A stretch of 64,000 nt of DNA from Acetispira formosa (nom. nud.) (lineage in GTDB: Bacteria > Desulfobacterota > Desulfarculia > Adiutricales > Adiutricaceae). Shown here piece by piece: positions 1 to 9,460 of this stretch (its first letter is position 1; each line of letters begins with the position of its first letter). Where the stretch lies: NCBI GenBank assembly GCA_023525915.1, contig CP026657.1, forward strand, positions 1,922,001 to 1,986,000, read 5' to 3'. A program made the translations under genes and the position numbers. The notes below the pieces were generated by a model. It saw nothing but the letters and a program-made list of their open reading frames with translations, did no database searches and was not told where the DNA came from.

Positions 1-1032
1 AAACTCATGACCCGCGAAACCATCCTCAAGAACATGGAGGGCATACGGCCCCAGGCCGCCAAGTTCCTCAGCCTCCATCAGGGCGGCAGAGCCTTGATGC
101 TGGACAACAGCGAATGGCTGATGCACCTGAACTATCTCGAATTCCTGCGCGACATCGGCAAGCATTTTTCCGTCAACCGGATGCTGTCGGCCGAAAGCTA
201 CAGAAGCCGCCTGGAAGACGGCCTGACGTTCATGGAATTTAATTATATGGTCATGCAGGCCTATGACTTTCTCTACCTGTTTGAAAAAGAGGGCAACAAG
301 CTTCAAATGGGCGGCCAGGATCAGTGGGGCAACATCGTGGCCGGGGTCGATCTGATCCGCCGGGTCAACGGCGGGGAGGCTTATGGCGCCACCATTCCCC
401 TACTCCTGGACCCCAAGACCGGGGCCAAATTCGGCAAGACCAACGCGGGCGCGGTCTGGCTGGATAAAAAACTGACCTCGGTTTATGATTTCTATCAGTT
501 CTGGCGCAACACCGATGACCAGCAGACCGGGAGCCTGCTGAACCTGTTCACTTTCCTGCCCCTGGAAGAGACCACTTATCTCGGTTCGCTCCCCGGCAAC
601 CTGGTCAACCGGGCCAAGGAAATTCTGGCCTATGAGGTCACGGCCATGTGCCACACCCCGGAAGAAGCGGCTCAGGCCTATCTGGCCTCAATCCGCACCT
701 TCGGCCCGGCCGACCCGGCCGGTGAGGTCAAGACCAGCTCGGCCGTGGCCAAACTGACCAAGGATGACGCCCTGGCCGACATCCCCACTGTAAAGGTCAA
801 GCTGGCCGACCTTGAAGCCGCCACCCATGCCGAGCTGTTTATGCTGGCCGGTCTGGCCGATTCCAAGGGCGACGCCCGCCGCCTGATCCGTGGCGGCGGG
901 GCCTATGTCGATGAAATTCAGGTCGCGGCCCAGGCGGAAAATGAGCCGGTGAAGGGCGCTTCCTGGCTGGCGGCTGGCGAAGTGACCCTGCGGGCGGGCA
1001 AAAAACGCTATAAAAAGATTCAGGTGGCCTGA
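1..1032 (+). CDS. tyrS: Tyrosyl-tRNA synthetase, 3' part (5' end outside window)
   Basis: Charges tRNA-Tyr with tyrosine in the cytoplasm. The reading frame is open from the first base, so the N-terminus, including the HIGH-like motif, lies upstream of the window. Visible parts: class I catalytic core with the tyrosine pocket and the DQWGN segment, then the KMSKS-equivalent loop KFGKT near nt 427-441, which is the form found in the E. coli-type enzyme. The C-terminal S4-like RNA-binding domain (about nt 830-930) follows, with the pattern GDARRLIRGGGAYV. The fragment aligns by eye with E. coli TyrRS to its C-terminus. The Nudix gene starts one base after the stop, so the two are probably cotranscribed. 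Identity is secure; only the length is unknown. Confidence 0.96.
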   Translation, partial: KLMTRETILKNMEGIRPQAAKFLSLHQGGRALMLDNSEWLMHLNYLEFLRDIGKHFSVNRMLSAESYRSRLEDGLTFMEFNYMVMQAYDFLYLFEKEGNKLQMGGQDQWGNIVAGVDLIRRVNGGEAYGATIPLLLDPKTGAKFGKTNAGAVWLDKKLTSVYDFYQFWRNTDDQQTGSLLNLFTFLPLEETTYLGSLPGNLVNRAKEILAYEVTAMCHTPEEAAQAYLASIRTFGPADPAGEVKTSSAVAKLTKDDALADIPTVKVKLADLEAATHAELFMLAGLADSKGDARRLIRGGGAYVDEIQVAAQAENEPVKGASWLAAGEVTLRAGKKRYKKIQVA

Positions 1033-1033
1033 C

Positions 1034-1582
1034 ATGACCCCGGTAGTCTGGCCTCTGGTAAAAGATGAATCAGTTTTGAAAACGCCCATATTTGAAGTGC
1101 GGCGCAATGTCTGCCAATCCCCCAAAGACGGGCAGGACAAGGGCTTTTTTGTGCTGGACTGCCCGGACTGGGTCCAGGTGCTGCCCATCACCGAAGATGG
1201 GCGGGCCGTCCTGGTCCGCCAGTTCCGGCAGGGCACTCGCGCCCTCAGCCTGGAACTGCCCGGCGGCGTGATCGAAAAAGGCCAGGAACCCCTGGAGGCC
1301 GGGCAACGCGAACTTCGTGAGGAAACCGGCTACACATCGGAAAGCTGGCGGCATATGGCGTCATTTAAGCCCAACCCGGCCGTCAACACCAACACCGCCC
1401 ATTTTTTCGTGGCGGAAAAGGCCCGTCTGACCGACTCGACCGAATTCGATGAGAATGAGGATATAGAGCTGGTTCTGGTGGATTTGAAAGAATTGCCCGG
1501 CATGGTGCTGAGGGGTGAAATCGACCATGCCATTATGTCGGCCGCCATATCATTCTATTTCATGAAGGAAAAAGGCTGCTGA
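1034..1582 (+). CDS. Nudix hydrolase, ADP-ribose pyrophosphatase type
   Basis: Probably hydrolyses a nucleoside diphosphate linked to another moiety, with ADP-ribose or an ADP-sugar as the likely substrate. The protein has 182 residues, a normal length for the ADPRase subgroup. The Nudix box spans residues 77-100 and ends in the metal-binding stretch RELREETGY. The first conserved Glu of the box reads Gln (Q84) with a Glu next to it (E85), while the catalytic REUxEE Glu residues are kept. The ATG lies one base after the tyrS stop with no strong ribosome-binding site of its own, which suggests translational coupling. Subfamily is inferred from length and box spacing; exact substrate is unknown. 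Confidence 0.85.
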   Translation: MTPVVWPLVKDESVLKTPIFEVRRNVCQSPKDGQDKGFFVLDCPDWVQVLPITEDGRAVLVRQFRQGTRALSLELPGGVIEKGQEPLEAGQRELREETGYTSESWRHMASFKPNPAVNTNTAHFFVAEKARLTDSTEFDENEDIELVLVDLKELPGMVLRGEIDHAIMSAAISFYFMKEKGC

Positions 1583-1633
1583 CGGTTTGGGCTGATTTAC
1601 CCTAATTTTTCAAGGCTTTATGAGGTGAGCGAA

Positions 1634-2233
1634 ATGAGCAGAATAAAAATTCCGGCTATTGTCCTGTCGCTTTTGATACTGACCGCCTGCATGGGCGCCA
1701 AGGCGATGGAAGTGACCTACACCCTCCGCTCCGGCGTGTCCCTTAAAGATTACACCGTGTATCTGGTGGTCAATGACCAGCGTAAATATCAGGAACTGGT
1801 CGGCCCGGAAGCGCGCGAACGCGGTCTCTTTGAAGAGCTGCGCGGCGGCCGTTTTGATTTGAAGATAGATATGCCCAACGGCTCGAAAGTGACCATGACC
1901 AACCTCACTCCGGTGGAAGCGGTGAGGGAGTCGGTCAGCCGCAAGCTTGCCACCCAGGGCGCGAGCACGACCAACCAGCGAGCCAGCGCCCACCTGACGG
2001 TGGAAATCACCATCGAACAGATGAACATTGATACCGAAGGCAGCGACCTGGTGGCCCGCGTTTTCCTCAATTCCCAGGTTTATCGCGATGCCTCGGCCGT
2101 GTCCAAAAGCAGCTCTGGAGCCACCAGCAACCGTATCAAGCTGATCGGCGGCACCGGCGGAGCCTCGGTTCTGAGCGAAGCCCTGAGCCAGGCCTTGAAC
2201 GACCTCGATCTTTCCGGCATAAACAAATACTAA
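1634..2233 (+). CDS. Predicted lipoprotein of unknown function
   Basis: A 199-residue protein I do not recognise. A positively charged start (MSRIK) is followed by a hydrophobic segment and a lipobox LTAC near residue 19, so it should be lipid-anchored on the periplasmic side. The mature part is mostly hydrophilic, with a Ser/Thr/Gly-rich C-terminal quarter and no cysteines, and it looks beta-rich. A GTG at 1625 is in frame, but the sequence GAGGTGAG at 1622-1629 makes a good ribosome-binding site for the ATG at 1634, so that start is chosen. It stands alone between the Nudix gene and the penicillin-binding protein gene, pointing only loosely to an envelope role. Confidence 0.75.
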   Translation: MSRIKIPAIVLSLLILTACMGAKAMEVTYTLRSGVSLKDYTVYLVVNDQRKYQELVGPEARERGLFEELRGGRFDLKIDMPNGSKVTMTNLTPVEAVRESVSRKLATQGASTTNQRASAHLTVEITIEQMNIDTEGSDLVARVFLNSQVYRDASAVSKSSSGATSNRIKLIGGTGGASVLSEALSQALNDLDLSGINKY

Positions 2234-2538
2234 CCTTATACGGGCGCACTGCCCAACACGCCCCGAACAAGCGGGAAGCAGTGCGTGTCAGTGTGCAGTA
2301 AACGAACCTTTTGGCCCCGCCTGGCGGGGCTGAACATTTGCCGCAGGCCGCATTCACCCACCGACCGGTTTTGCATAGGCGGGAGAATGCGGCTCTTAAT
2401 ATGATTCATAGGGTCGCGCTTCACCCGCCTCCGCATTTAATCCACACAAACTCCATTTTACTTTTTGGAGTTTATACAATATGCTCCATACTAAAGGCGT
2501 TTTAACGCGCCGGAAAATCCTTTTGTGCAAGTGCTGAA
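2234..2538. other. Intergenic region with inverted repeats
   Basis: No gene is supported in these 305 bases. It holds a compact hairpin GCCCCGCC/CGGGGC around 2317-2332. A wider inverted repeat GCCGCATTC/GAATGCGGC lies at about 2347-2393, and an AAACTCC/GGAGTTT hairpin at about 2448-2474. The first could end transcription of the lipoprotein gene, although no T-run follows. The string TCTTAATATGAT near 2395 resembles the edge of repeat family A described below and may be a decayed copy. Confidence 0.45.
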
Positions 2539-5163
2539 ATGACTGATAGAAAAGACAATCACGATGATTTTGATTTCGACCTAGCCGGCCCTGCCGCCTG
2601 GGACGAGCCCGAACAGCAACCCGTCAGAAGAAAAGCCCTGAAGGAAAAACAGCCCCCGGCTGAAAGAGCTAAAAAGAGCCCGAAAAAAACCGGAAAGCCC
2701 GCTCCCCAAACGGGCGGAGCTTTCCGTCGTTTCATGATCGGCCTCTTCTGGACCGCTCTGGGCTGTGGTCTGGCCGGGCTGGTGGCCTTGTTTGCCATAT
2801 ATACCTATTTCGCCCAGGATCTGCCGTCGACCGCCGGTTTAAAAAACTACGCCCCGCCGACAGTAACCTATTTCTACAGCGACGACGGCCGGGTCATCGG
2901 TGAATATTCCCACGAACGCCGGTTCGTCGTCCCGCTGGCGGAAATACCCGACACGGTCAGGAACGCCTTTCTGGCTGTGGAAGACGCCAACTTCTACAAC
3001 CATCTGGGCGTGAACCCCAAAGCCGTCATCCGGGCGGCCCTGGCCAACTTCAAATCCGGCGACAATACCCAGGGGGCCTCCACCATCACCCAGCAGGTGG
3101 TGCGTTCGTTTCTTCTGACCCCGGAAAAATCCTATCGCCGCAAAATCCGCGAAATGATTCTGGCTTTCCGCATTGAAGGCAATCTGACCAAAGATGAAAT
3201 ACTCTATCTCTATCTCAATCAGATTTATCTCGGCCGGGGAGCCTACGGCGTTGAGGCAGCCGCCAGAACCTATTATGACAAAAACGTCTCCGCCCTCAGC
3301 ATAGCCGAGGCGGCCATGCTGGCGGGCATAACCCAGGCCCCCAACAATAACCCGGTCAACACCCCTGATATCGCCCGCCGCCGTCAGTTGCACGGCATCA
3401 ACCGCATGCTGACCGTCGGTTTCATCACCGAACAGCAAGCCGCGGCCGCCAGGGCCGAAGTGGTTCACATCCGTGGTGAGTGGCCCAATCCCAATACGGA
3501 AGTCACCCCCTATTTCACCGAGCATGTGCGCCGCCTCCTGGTGGATCAGTTTGGCGAAGACAGCCTCTACAACGACGGCTGGAAAGTCTATACCACTGTG
3601 AACATCGAAGCCCAGAGGGCGGCTGACGCGGCCGTGGCCCGGGGTTTGTGGGAATACGCCCGCCGCCGGGGATTCAAGGGCCCCATAAAGCATCTGGATC
3701 TCGAAGAGCAGATTGCCGCTTTCATCGCGTCCGCTGAAAAGGAACTGCCGCCCGAGGGCCTGATTCCGGCCCGCCTCTATCAGGCGGTGATTACGGAAGT
3801 TGACGCGAAAAATACCGCCCTGAGCGTCCGGGTAGGCCCTTACAGCGGCAAGATCGTCAAAAAGAATCTGGCTTGGGCCGCCAAGGGGGCCATTAATAAA
3901 CAGTTCCAGCGCGGCGACGTTATCTGGGTGAGGCTGGATGAGCAACCTAAAGCGGATGACAAGAAAACAGCTGAAAACGAAACCTCCGGCCTGGCCATTG
4001 ATCTGTCGGCTATAATCGCCAATCAGGAAAATTCACTTCAGACCTATGACATGATCCTGGAACAGCGCACCGACGTCCAGTCGGCCCTTTTCAGCATGGA
4101 GGCTGAAACCGGCGATGTAAAGGCTATGGTGGGCGGCCGTGATTTTGGTGAAAGCCAGTTCAACCGGGCCGTGCAAAGCCAGCGCCAGCCGGGTTCCTCA
4201 TTTAAGCCGATACTCTATACCTCGGCTATGGACCACGGTTTCACTCCCGGCTCGGTTATGAATGACGCGCCCTTGGTTATTGACGACAAAGGCAGCGGCC
4301 GCCGCTGGAAGCCGGTGAATTCGGATTTAAAATTCCGTGGCCCCATGTCGCTCTATTCAGCCCTGATAAGCTCACGGAACCTGATATCCATTAAAATCCT
4401 GGACCGTATCGGCTTTGAGGCCCTCCAGCAGACGGCCGAAAACATGGGCATAACCGAAAAACTGCCCCAGAGCCTGACGGTGGCCCTGGGTTCGCACGGT
4501 ATTCATATGCCGGAACTGGTCACGGCTTATTCGACCTTTCCCAACATGGGTGTGCGGGTGAAGCCGCGCTACATCACGCGCATTGAAGACCGCTACGGCA
4601 GAGTGGTGGCGACGTTTGAATCCGACAAAGCCCAGGCGGTGGAGCCGGGCACAGCCTGTGCGGTCACCTGGATGCTGCGGGGCGTGGTGGCTCAGGGGAC
4701 GGGAACGGTGGTCAAGCCGCTGAACCGGCCGGTGGGCGGCAAGACCGGCACCACCAATGATTATTCCGACGCCTGGTTTATCGGCTTCACGCCCGAGATG
4801 GTTACAGCCGTGTGGATGGGCACGGATCAGCAGCGTCCGCGAGCGGTAGGCGAAGTGGGGGGGAAGGCCGTCGGCCCGATTTTCCTTTATTATATGAGAG
4901 AGGTGCTGAAAGACCTGCCCATAAAGGAATTCATTGTGCCGCCTGATGCGCAGATAGCCCCCGGCGGAGCTTTTGGCATATGTTACAAAGCCGGGACAGT
5001 GGGGACAGGAATATCGGAAACCATCACCACCTCAAACCCGACAGATGATTTTTTACGCGGAGACTTTGAAGATGGCGCGGGTTTGGGGGTGACGGGAGCG
5101 GATTATGAATCAGATTTCAACCACCTGCCTGAAGGGGAGACGTTGGGCGGCGGCGGCGACTAA
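2539..5163 (+). CDS. mrcA: Class A penicillin-binding protein 1A (transglycosylase/transpeptidase)
   Basis: Bifunctional peptidoglycan synthase: it polymerises lipid II into glycan strands and cross-links the stem peptides in the periplasm. At 874 residues it has the usual length for Gram-negative PBP1A. Order of parts: a Lys/Pro-rich cytoplasmic tail (1-65), one membrane span (about 66-92), a GT51 domain with catalytic E148 in the EDANFYNH motif, and an OB-like insert. The transpeptidase domain follows, with S554 in SFKP, an SRN motif and K735 in KTGTT. The C-terminal tail is Gly/Asp-rich. The PBP1A assignment over PBP1B or PBP1C rests on the OB-like insert and overall layout. It appears monocistronic, with about 250 bases to the next gene. 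Confidence 0.94.
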   Translation: MTDRKDNHDDFDFDLAGPAAWDEPEQQPVRRKALKEKQPPAERAKKSPKKTGKPAPQTGGAFRRFMIGLFWTALGCGLAGLVALFAIYTYFAQDLPSTAGLKNYAPPTVTYFYSDDGRVIGEYSHERRFVVPLAEIPDTVRNAFLAVEDANFYNHLGVNPKAVIRAALANFKSGDNTQGASTITQQVVRSFLLTPEKSYRRKIREMILAFRIEGNLTKDEILYLYLNQIYLGRGAYGVEAAARTYYDKNVSALSIAEAAMLAGITQAPNNNPVNTPDIARRRQLHGINRMLTVGFITEQQAAAARAEVVHIRGEWPNPNTEVTPYFTEHVRRLLVDQFGEDSLYNDGWKVYTTVNIEAQRAADAAVARGLWEYARRRGFKGPIKHLDLEEQIAAFIASAEKELPPEGLIPARLYQAVITEVDAKNTALSVRVGPYSGKIVKKNLAWAAKGAINKQFQRGDVIWVRLDEQPKADDKKTAENETSGLAIDLSAIIANQENSLQTYDMILEQRTDVQSALFSMEAETGDVKAMVGGRDFGESQFNRAVQSQRQPGSSFKPILYTSAMDHGFTPGSVMNDAPLVIDDKGSGRRWKPVNSDLKFRGPMSLYSALISSRNLISIKILDRIGFEALQQTAENMGITEKLPQSLTVALGSHGIHMPELVTAYSTFPNMGVRVKPRYITRIEDRYGRVVATFESDKAQAVEPGTACAVTWMLRGVVAQGTGTVVKPLNRPVGGKTGTTNDYSDAWFIGFTPEMVTAVWMGTDQQRPRAVGEVGGKAVGPIFLYYMREVLKDLPIKEFIVPPDAQIAPGGAFGICYKAGTVGTGISETITTSNPTDDFLRGDFEDGAGLGVTGADYESDFNHLPEGETLGGGGD

Positions 5164-5293
5164 TAAGGAGAACGGCCTCTGGCCGTGTGATAAAGGACTT
5201 GGCCTGAAAGGCCGGCCAGAGGGTGGAACTCCTTGGTGAGCAATGCAACCACTCAGATTTTAATCACGCGGCCCTTTGGGACGCACTCCTGAC
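5164..5293. other. Hairpin-rich spacer after the penicillin-binding protein gene
   Basis: Contains two short inverted repeats soon after the stop codon: ACGGCC-TCT-GGCCGT near 5172-5186, and a GGCC-rich stem near 5199-5215. Either could act in transcription termination or RNA stability, but neither is followed by a clear T-run. No coding sequence is supported. Confidence 0.35.
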
Positions 5294-5323
5294 TTGACAG
5301 AGGCCGGCAATCATGATTATATG
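5294..5323 (+). promoter_or_regulatory. Putative sigma-70-type promoter for gpt
   Basis: A perfect -35 hexamer TTGACA at 5294-5299 is followed after 18 bases by TATATG at 5318-5323, a four-of-six match to the -10 consensus. It lies about 90 bases upstream of the gpt start in an AT-rich stretch, facing the right way. Confidence 0.5.
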
Positions 5324-5414
5324 CCGCAAATAGTATAAAAAGTTTAGCGAACCACCCTGCGCCACGCTAAACCCCGCATAATTAATAACGCCTTAAGCGA
5401 GAAAGAACCTCCGC

Positions 5415-5903
5415 ATGTCCTCGAGTTCCCCTTACAAGCGACATTACCCAATCTCCTGGGACCAACTCCATCGCGACGCCAAAGCCTTAGCCTGGCGCCT
5501 GCTCGACCTCGGTCCGTTCAAGAGACTGATTGTAGTCACTCGCGGCGGATTGGTGCCCGCCGCCGTCATTGCCAGGGAACTCGATATCCACCTGATTGAA
5601 ACTTTCTGCATCGCCAGCTATGACTGGCAAAATCAGGGACAGCCCGAAATTCTCAAAGGCATTGACGGCGACGGCCAGGGCGACCTAATTATTGATGATC
5701 TGGTCGATACCGGCTCCACCGCCAAAATCGTCCGCGAAATGCTCCCCAAAGCCCACTTCGCCACCGTTTACGCCAAACCCGCCGGAAGGCCCATAGTCGA
5801 CACCTTTATCACAGAAGTCAGTCAGGATACCTGGATTCTGTTCCCCTGGGATTCCGAGGGTCAATATGTCAAACCCCTCTCCAGCTGCCGCTCTGATAAA
5901 TGA
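5415..5903 (+). CDS. gpt: Xanthine(-guanine) phosphoribosyltransferase
   Basis: Salvages xanthine, guanine or hypoxanthine by joining the base to PRPP in the cytoplasm. The 162-residue protein aligns closely by eye with E. coli Gpt (152 residues), including the [17 protein letters not shown] segment and the PRPP-binding loop [13 protein letters not shown] at residues 91-103. It also keeps the KPAGRP and DTWILFPWD stretches that are typical of XGPRT and not of hypoxanthine PRTs. The last 38 bases overlap the start of the following kinase gene, so the two are translationally coupled. Whether xanthine or guanine is preferred cannot be read from the sequence. Confidence 0.93.
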   Translation: MSSSSPYKRHYPISWDQLHRDAKALAWRLLDLGPFKRLIVVTRGGLVPAAVIARELDIHLIETFCIASYDWQNQGQPEILKGIDGDGQGDLIIDDLVDTGSTAKIVREMLPKAHFATVYAKPAGRPIVDTFITEVSQDTWILFPWDSEGQYVKPLSSCRSDK

Positions 5904-7011
5904 AGCCGCAGAGGCGGCCCAAGGCTGCTTCGGCCTCGATAATATCAGGATTACGGCTCTCACCGGGGGGCGCGTCAATGAAAGCTTTATGGTCGAACAC
6001 GGCCATGAACGTTTTGTTCTGCAAAAACTTAATGATATCTTTATGGGCAGCCCCTCTCTCGGCCTCAACTGGAAAAGCCTCCGCGATGCTCTGGCCGCCA
6101 GGGCTGAAGGCTGGCTGCAAAAACCCGTCCCCGATATATTTCCCGGCCTGGACGGTCAGTTCACACCCTCTTCACCCACTCGCGGCGGCTACTGGCGGCT
6201 GACGTCCTATATCGCCGGGCTGCCCGCCTCCATCGATCCGCCGGGCGCCCGTGAGGCCGCCCGCCTGACCGGGGCCCTGCACCGCCTTTTGAATAACCCG
6301 GCCCCAATTGAACTGTTGCCGCCCCCGGAGGGCGAACTGACCAATCAACGCCTCACCCGGCCGGAAGATTTTGAAATACTGGCCATCCATTACCAACGCC
6401 ACCCCCACCTTGATGCCCTGCGCCACCTCATCGCCCAAGGGACGGACTCCGCCTGGCAGCTGCCCAGCTTTCCAGCCTTCCTCTGCGCTTTCCAGCTTAA
6501 TGAGGTGGTCATCCACGGGGACCCCAAAGCCGATAACTTCATTTTCACCCCCGACGGCCACGCTCTGGCCCTGATCGACTGGGACAATCTCCGTTATGGC
6601 CATGTGCTGACCGATGTGGCGGAAATGCTCCGCTCCTGGGGGAAAGCGCCTGAGCCATGCCCCGCCTCGGCCATTCACCTGGAAAATATGGCCGCCGTGG
6701 TAGAGGGCTATGCGGAAACTGGCCTGCCGCTTTCCACCCAGGACCTGACCCTCTTGCCCGCCGTCCTCAGAGGCATAACCATCACCCTGGCCCGCCGATA
6801 TCTGACCGACGCTCTCGCGGAGGTTTTTTTCAAATGGGACAGGGAAAAATATCCCTCCCTTTACATTCAAAACAGAACCCGCGCCGAAGCCATGCTGGAC
6901 CTTTCCGAATATCTCCTGGAGCACGAAATGCGGCTGGTGGATACCTTTCACGCCGCCTATGAACGGGGAAAAAGCTGCCGGGTTGAGCCTTCAGCTATTC
7001 ACATTGCGTGA
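5866..7011 (+). CDS. APH-fold small-molecule kinase
   Basis: A 381-residue phosphotransferase of the aminoglycoside phosphotransferase/choline kinase fold. Visible: a Gly-rich N-lobe strand ([12 protein letters not shown], residues 32-43), the catalytic loop HGDPKADN at 217-224, and the metal-binding motif IDWD at 237-240. The overall plan resembles N-acetylhexosamine 1-kinases and homoserine-kinase-like proteins, so a sugar or amino-alcohol acceptor is more likely than an antibiotic. The ATG at 5866 lies inside the 3' end of gpt (38-bp overlap) behind a GAGGGT ribosome-binding site. The gpt neighbour gives no firm hint of the substrate. Family assignment is sure; function is open. Confidence 0.85.
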   Translation: MSNPSPAAALINEAAEAAQGCFGLDNIRITALTGGRVNESFMVEHGHERFVLQKLNDIFMGSPSLGLNWKSLRDALAARAEGWLQKPVPDIFPGLDGQFTPSSPTRGGYWRLTSYIAGLPASIDPPGAREAARLTGALHRLLNNPAPIELLPPPEGELTNQRLTRPEDFEILAIHYQRHPHLDALRHLIAQGTDSAWQLPSFPAFLCAFQLNEVVIHGDPKADNFIFTPDGHALALIDWDNLRYGHVLTDVAEMLRSWGKAPEPCPASAIHLENMAAVVEGYAETGLPLSTQDLTLLPAVLRGITITLARRYLTDALAEVFFKWDREKYPSLYIQNRTRAEAMLDLSEYLLEHEMRLVDTFHAAYERGKSCRVEPSAIHIA

Positions 7012-7075
7012 CAAATATTCTGGATATCAACTAATAAAATCTATATGTTGCGACTTGTACAACGCAAAAAACAGC

Positions 7076-7105
7076 TTGCCATTTGAAAAACTTATGGTTT
7101 ATAAT
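7076..7105 (+). promoter_or_regulatory. Strong sigma-70-type promoter
   Basis: TTGCCA at 7076-7081 and a perfect TATAAT at 7100-7105, separated by 18 bases, lie about 170 bases upstream of the transglycosylase gene. The region is AT-rich and the long leader contains an ATCGATTTTATCGAT palindrome near 7223-7237. Confidence 0.6.
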
Positions 7106-7274
7106 CCCCATAAATAAAAAAAGAGAGATCAAAGATACGACTTAAGGTTTTTCCCAGCGGCACAAGATTTATCCCAAACAGGCAGGCCGCCAAGAAGATT
7201 TTTCAGACAAAGTGAACCCTTTATCGATTTTATCGATAACATTTATAAGAAATACCGGTTAATCCGGGCAAATT

Positions 7275-8225
7275 ATGACAACTATACTTGAACATCTCCG
7301 GCAGCTGCTTATCTTTGTGGCAGTATGCCTCACCGGCGGGTGCATCAGCCTTGATGACCCCGGCGTCGAAAAGCCGATTTCAGCCGCACCGGATGTCCCC
7401 GGCCCGGCCGCCTCGGTGGAACGCCGTCTTGATTACCGCCTGCCGGCCAGAGTCACCCTTTGCGGTGAAAGCCTGGATTTGCAAAAGCGCTCGGTTTATG
7501 AACGGCTGGACAACGAATTCATTCGCATAGTCAATCATCCGGCCCAAGTGGCGCTATGGCAGAGAAGGGCGGCCATATTTTTCCCCAAAATAGAAGCCGG
7601 CCTGAAAGCGGCCGGTCTCCCCGACGACCTGAAATATCTGGCTATGGCTGAGAGCGACCTCCGCCCCTGGGTGGTTTCACCCTCCGGCGCACTGGGAATC
7701 TGGCAGTTCATGCCCGCCACCGCTCGGCATTTCGGCCTGACTGTCAGCCCGAAAATTGATCAGCGTCAGCTTTCCGAGACTTCACTGACGGCCGCCACGA
7801 AATATCTGCGCTCCCTGCGCGGCAAATTCGGCAGCTGGTCTCTGGCCATGGCCGCCTATAACGCCGGCGACGGACGCATTGCCAGAGCCGTTTCCGCCCA
7901 GGGCACCAATGATTATTATCAGCTGGACCTGCCACGGGAAACTGAAAGATATGTATACCGCATCGCCGCCATTAAAGTGGTGATGGAAAATAGTGCAGGG
8001 TATGGGCTGTCTTCACCGGTCCCCCGCGCTCATTATCAGCCGGCCGCCTATGTTGAAAAAACTGTTGATTTTAAAACCGCCATTGCCTGGCCGGCTCTGG
8101 CAAAAAAACTGGGCTGTGATTACAAAGAGTTGAGGCTGTTGAATCCTCATATCCGCACGGCTTCACTATCCGGGAGCTATCAGTTCAGAGTCCCCCCGGG
8201 AGTGGAGAAAAAGTTGGCTGAATAA
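7275..8225 (+). CDS. Lipoprotein lytic transglycosylase (MltD-like)
   Basis: Cleaves peptidoglycan glycan strands with formation of 1,6-anhydroMurNAc. The 316-residue precursor has a signal peptide ending in the lipobox LTGGC with C23, so it is probably anchored in the outer membrane. The SLT domain spans about residues 115-235: catalytic E126 in AESDLRPW, then GALGIWQFMPATA, then AYNAGDGRI. Residues about 260-310 look like one weak LysM-type module ending in YQFRVPPG. It is shorter than E. coli MltD, which carries more LysM repeats. Its turnover products are what the recycling genes amgK, murU and mpl elsewhere in this window would process. No clear ribosome-binding site is visible before the ATG. 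Confidence 0.9.
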   Translation: MTTILEHLRQLLIFVAVCLTGGCISLDDPGVEKPISAAPDVPGPAASVERRLDYRLPARVTLCGESLDLQKRSVYERLDNEFIRIVNHPAQVALWQRRAAIFFPKIEAGLKAAGLPDDLKYLAMAESDLRPWVVSPSGALGIWQFMPATARHFGLTVSPKIDQRQLSETSLTAATKYLRSLRGKFGSWSLAMAAYNAGDGRIARAVSAQGTNDYYQLDLPRETERYVYRIAAIKVVMENSAGYGLSSPVPRAHYQPAAYVEKTVDFKTAIAWPALAKKLGCDYKELRLLNPHIRTASLSGSYQFRVPPGVEKKLAE

Positions 8226-8232
8226 TTGCTTG

Positions 8233-8290
8233 TTAAAAGGTCATCAGGTTCCGCCTATCCGGCGGAATAAACTGGATGGCCTTTTAAAAC
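8233..8290. terminator. Composite inverted repeat, possible terminator
   Basis: Outer arms TTAAAAGGTCAT and ATGGCCTTTTAA enclose a compact inner stem TTCCGCC-TATC-GGCGGAA around 8249-8268. It starts just after the transglycosylase stop. The outer right arm ends in a T-run, compatible with factor-independent termination. Confidence 0.5.
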
Positions 8291-8456
8291 AAAGGCCTTT
8301 TCGGGAGTGAATCCGCGGGCGACGTCAGGCCGTACGTCGAATCCGGGCAACAGGGGCATTTTCCCCACAAGTAAAAATCAACGGCCGACCAGGCTGAAAA
8401 GCCCGGTGGCTGATCCCGTCCCTGGAAAGGCAGGCCGACGGCTTCGGAGGCGCATC

Positions 8457-8657
8457 ATGGCAACCGCAATAAATTTATCATCCGAAACTTCTCATAGCCA
8501 CGTTCAACCGGAATGTGATCAGGCCAGCTGCTGTTATTGGTTTGAAAAAGTAGGCACCAGCAGTTCCCGCTGCGCCAACCGAAACAGTATGGTTTGCCGT
8601 AAACGCCTTGATGATGTTTTCGCACCATATGACCGCAAACAGTCTGTTGGAGAATGA
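8457..8657 (+). CDS. Small cysteine-containing protein, hypothetical
   Basis: A possible 66-residue protein that I do not recognise. Support: a GGAGG ribosome-binding site at about 8446-8450, seven bases before the ATG. The body is hydrophilic with five Cys residues in the pattern CxxxxCC...C...C. A hairpin with arms GGGCACC/GGTGCCC sits immediately after the stop. The frame is open for a further 50 codons upstream, but the ribosome-binding site favours this start. Against: no known family, an opposite-strand open frame covers the same bases, and the flanking kilobase is AT-rich and apparently non-coding. The Cys pattern could bind metal. Treat as a candidate gene only. Confidence 0.35.
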   Translation: MATAINLSSETSHSHVQPECDQASCCYWFEKVGTSSSRCANRNSMVCRKRLDDVFAPYDRKQSVGE

Positions 8658-8659
8658 CA

Positions 8660-8686
8660 GGGCACCGGAATCTGCTTCTGGTGCCC
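8660..8686 (+). terminator. Hairpin after the small candidate gene
   Basis: A stem GGGCACC/GGTGCCC, extended by a G-U pair and GAA/TTC, with a five-base loop. It begins two bases after the stop codon. There is no T-run, so this is a terminator-like or RNA-stabilising hairpin rather than a classic intrinsic terminator. Confidence 0.4.
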
Positions 8687-8689
8687 GAA

Positions 8690-9460
8690 TAGCTCCCCAC
8701 TGCAAACGAATGTTTATTAGCATCTTTTCCTGACTCCCCCTCCCGCCAATCAGAACACCTTATTAAGACCCCGATGACCAATCGGTAATTCAAGACCTCT
8801 ATCTTTAAAAATATGATCAATAGTCTTGGGCAGCTCTAAGGCGCAATAAAATGAAGTCCTCTAGCGGTTTAATATAAGAGAGTTTTACTTTTGTAATGTT
8901 TTGATACAACTCTTAAAGCAGGGATTAAGTACTTTCAGCATTTTACAAGAGTGGCCACCAGCCATAACATTACTCAGGTAAAACTGTCTAATATAAAGTC
9001 CTCTGGAAAAAAAACCCGCAAGATGGTATTATATTCCGATGGATTAAAGACTTGGCCATCAATCAGAATTTTTTACCAAATCTTAAATAAATACAAATAA
9101 ATACCTCAAATTCTTCCACGTCATAATTTTCGCTGAAACAAGACTGGCGAATCACATCTCAAAATGCGGACCGCTCCTTGAAACAATTGGCTCGCAGTAT
9201 CTTAAAAAAAACCTATATTCCAACTATCCAAAATGAAGCAGACACATAAACGGCACACGGGCCTGAAACGGCCGCCGGAAATATTCCGCTTTTAAATTAC
9301 ACGCATAATATTATATAATATTACGCAAATGATTGTTTACTGTATACCGGTACGCACGGCCTCAAGGCCTGTCCCGGGGCATGATGACAGTTCGCCGGTA
9401 AAAATACTGTTTAGTGAACAGCATGCCCAGCCAGTTATATTATGAGTCAGGGAACAATGA
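8690..9460. other. AT-rich gap with no supported gene
   Basis: About 770 bases, clearly richer in A and T than the surrounding genes. I see no convincing open frame on either strand. A string AAGTCCTCT recurs near 8853 and 8996, and a CTGTT-TAGTG-AACAG hairpin lies near 9408-9422. It probably holds the promoter for the histidine kinase gene, but no clean -35/-10 pair stands out. Its composition could mark old acquired DNA. Confidence 0.4.

Noticed and set aside
8655-8690. UGA plus hairpin after the small gene as a selenocysteine insertion signal
   Set aside because: The loop lies only about 14 bases after the UGA and lacks the usual G near its start. The continuation is short and matches no selenoprotein. 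A terminator-like hairpin is simpler.
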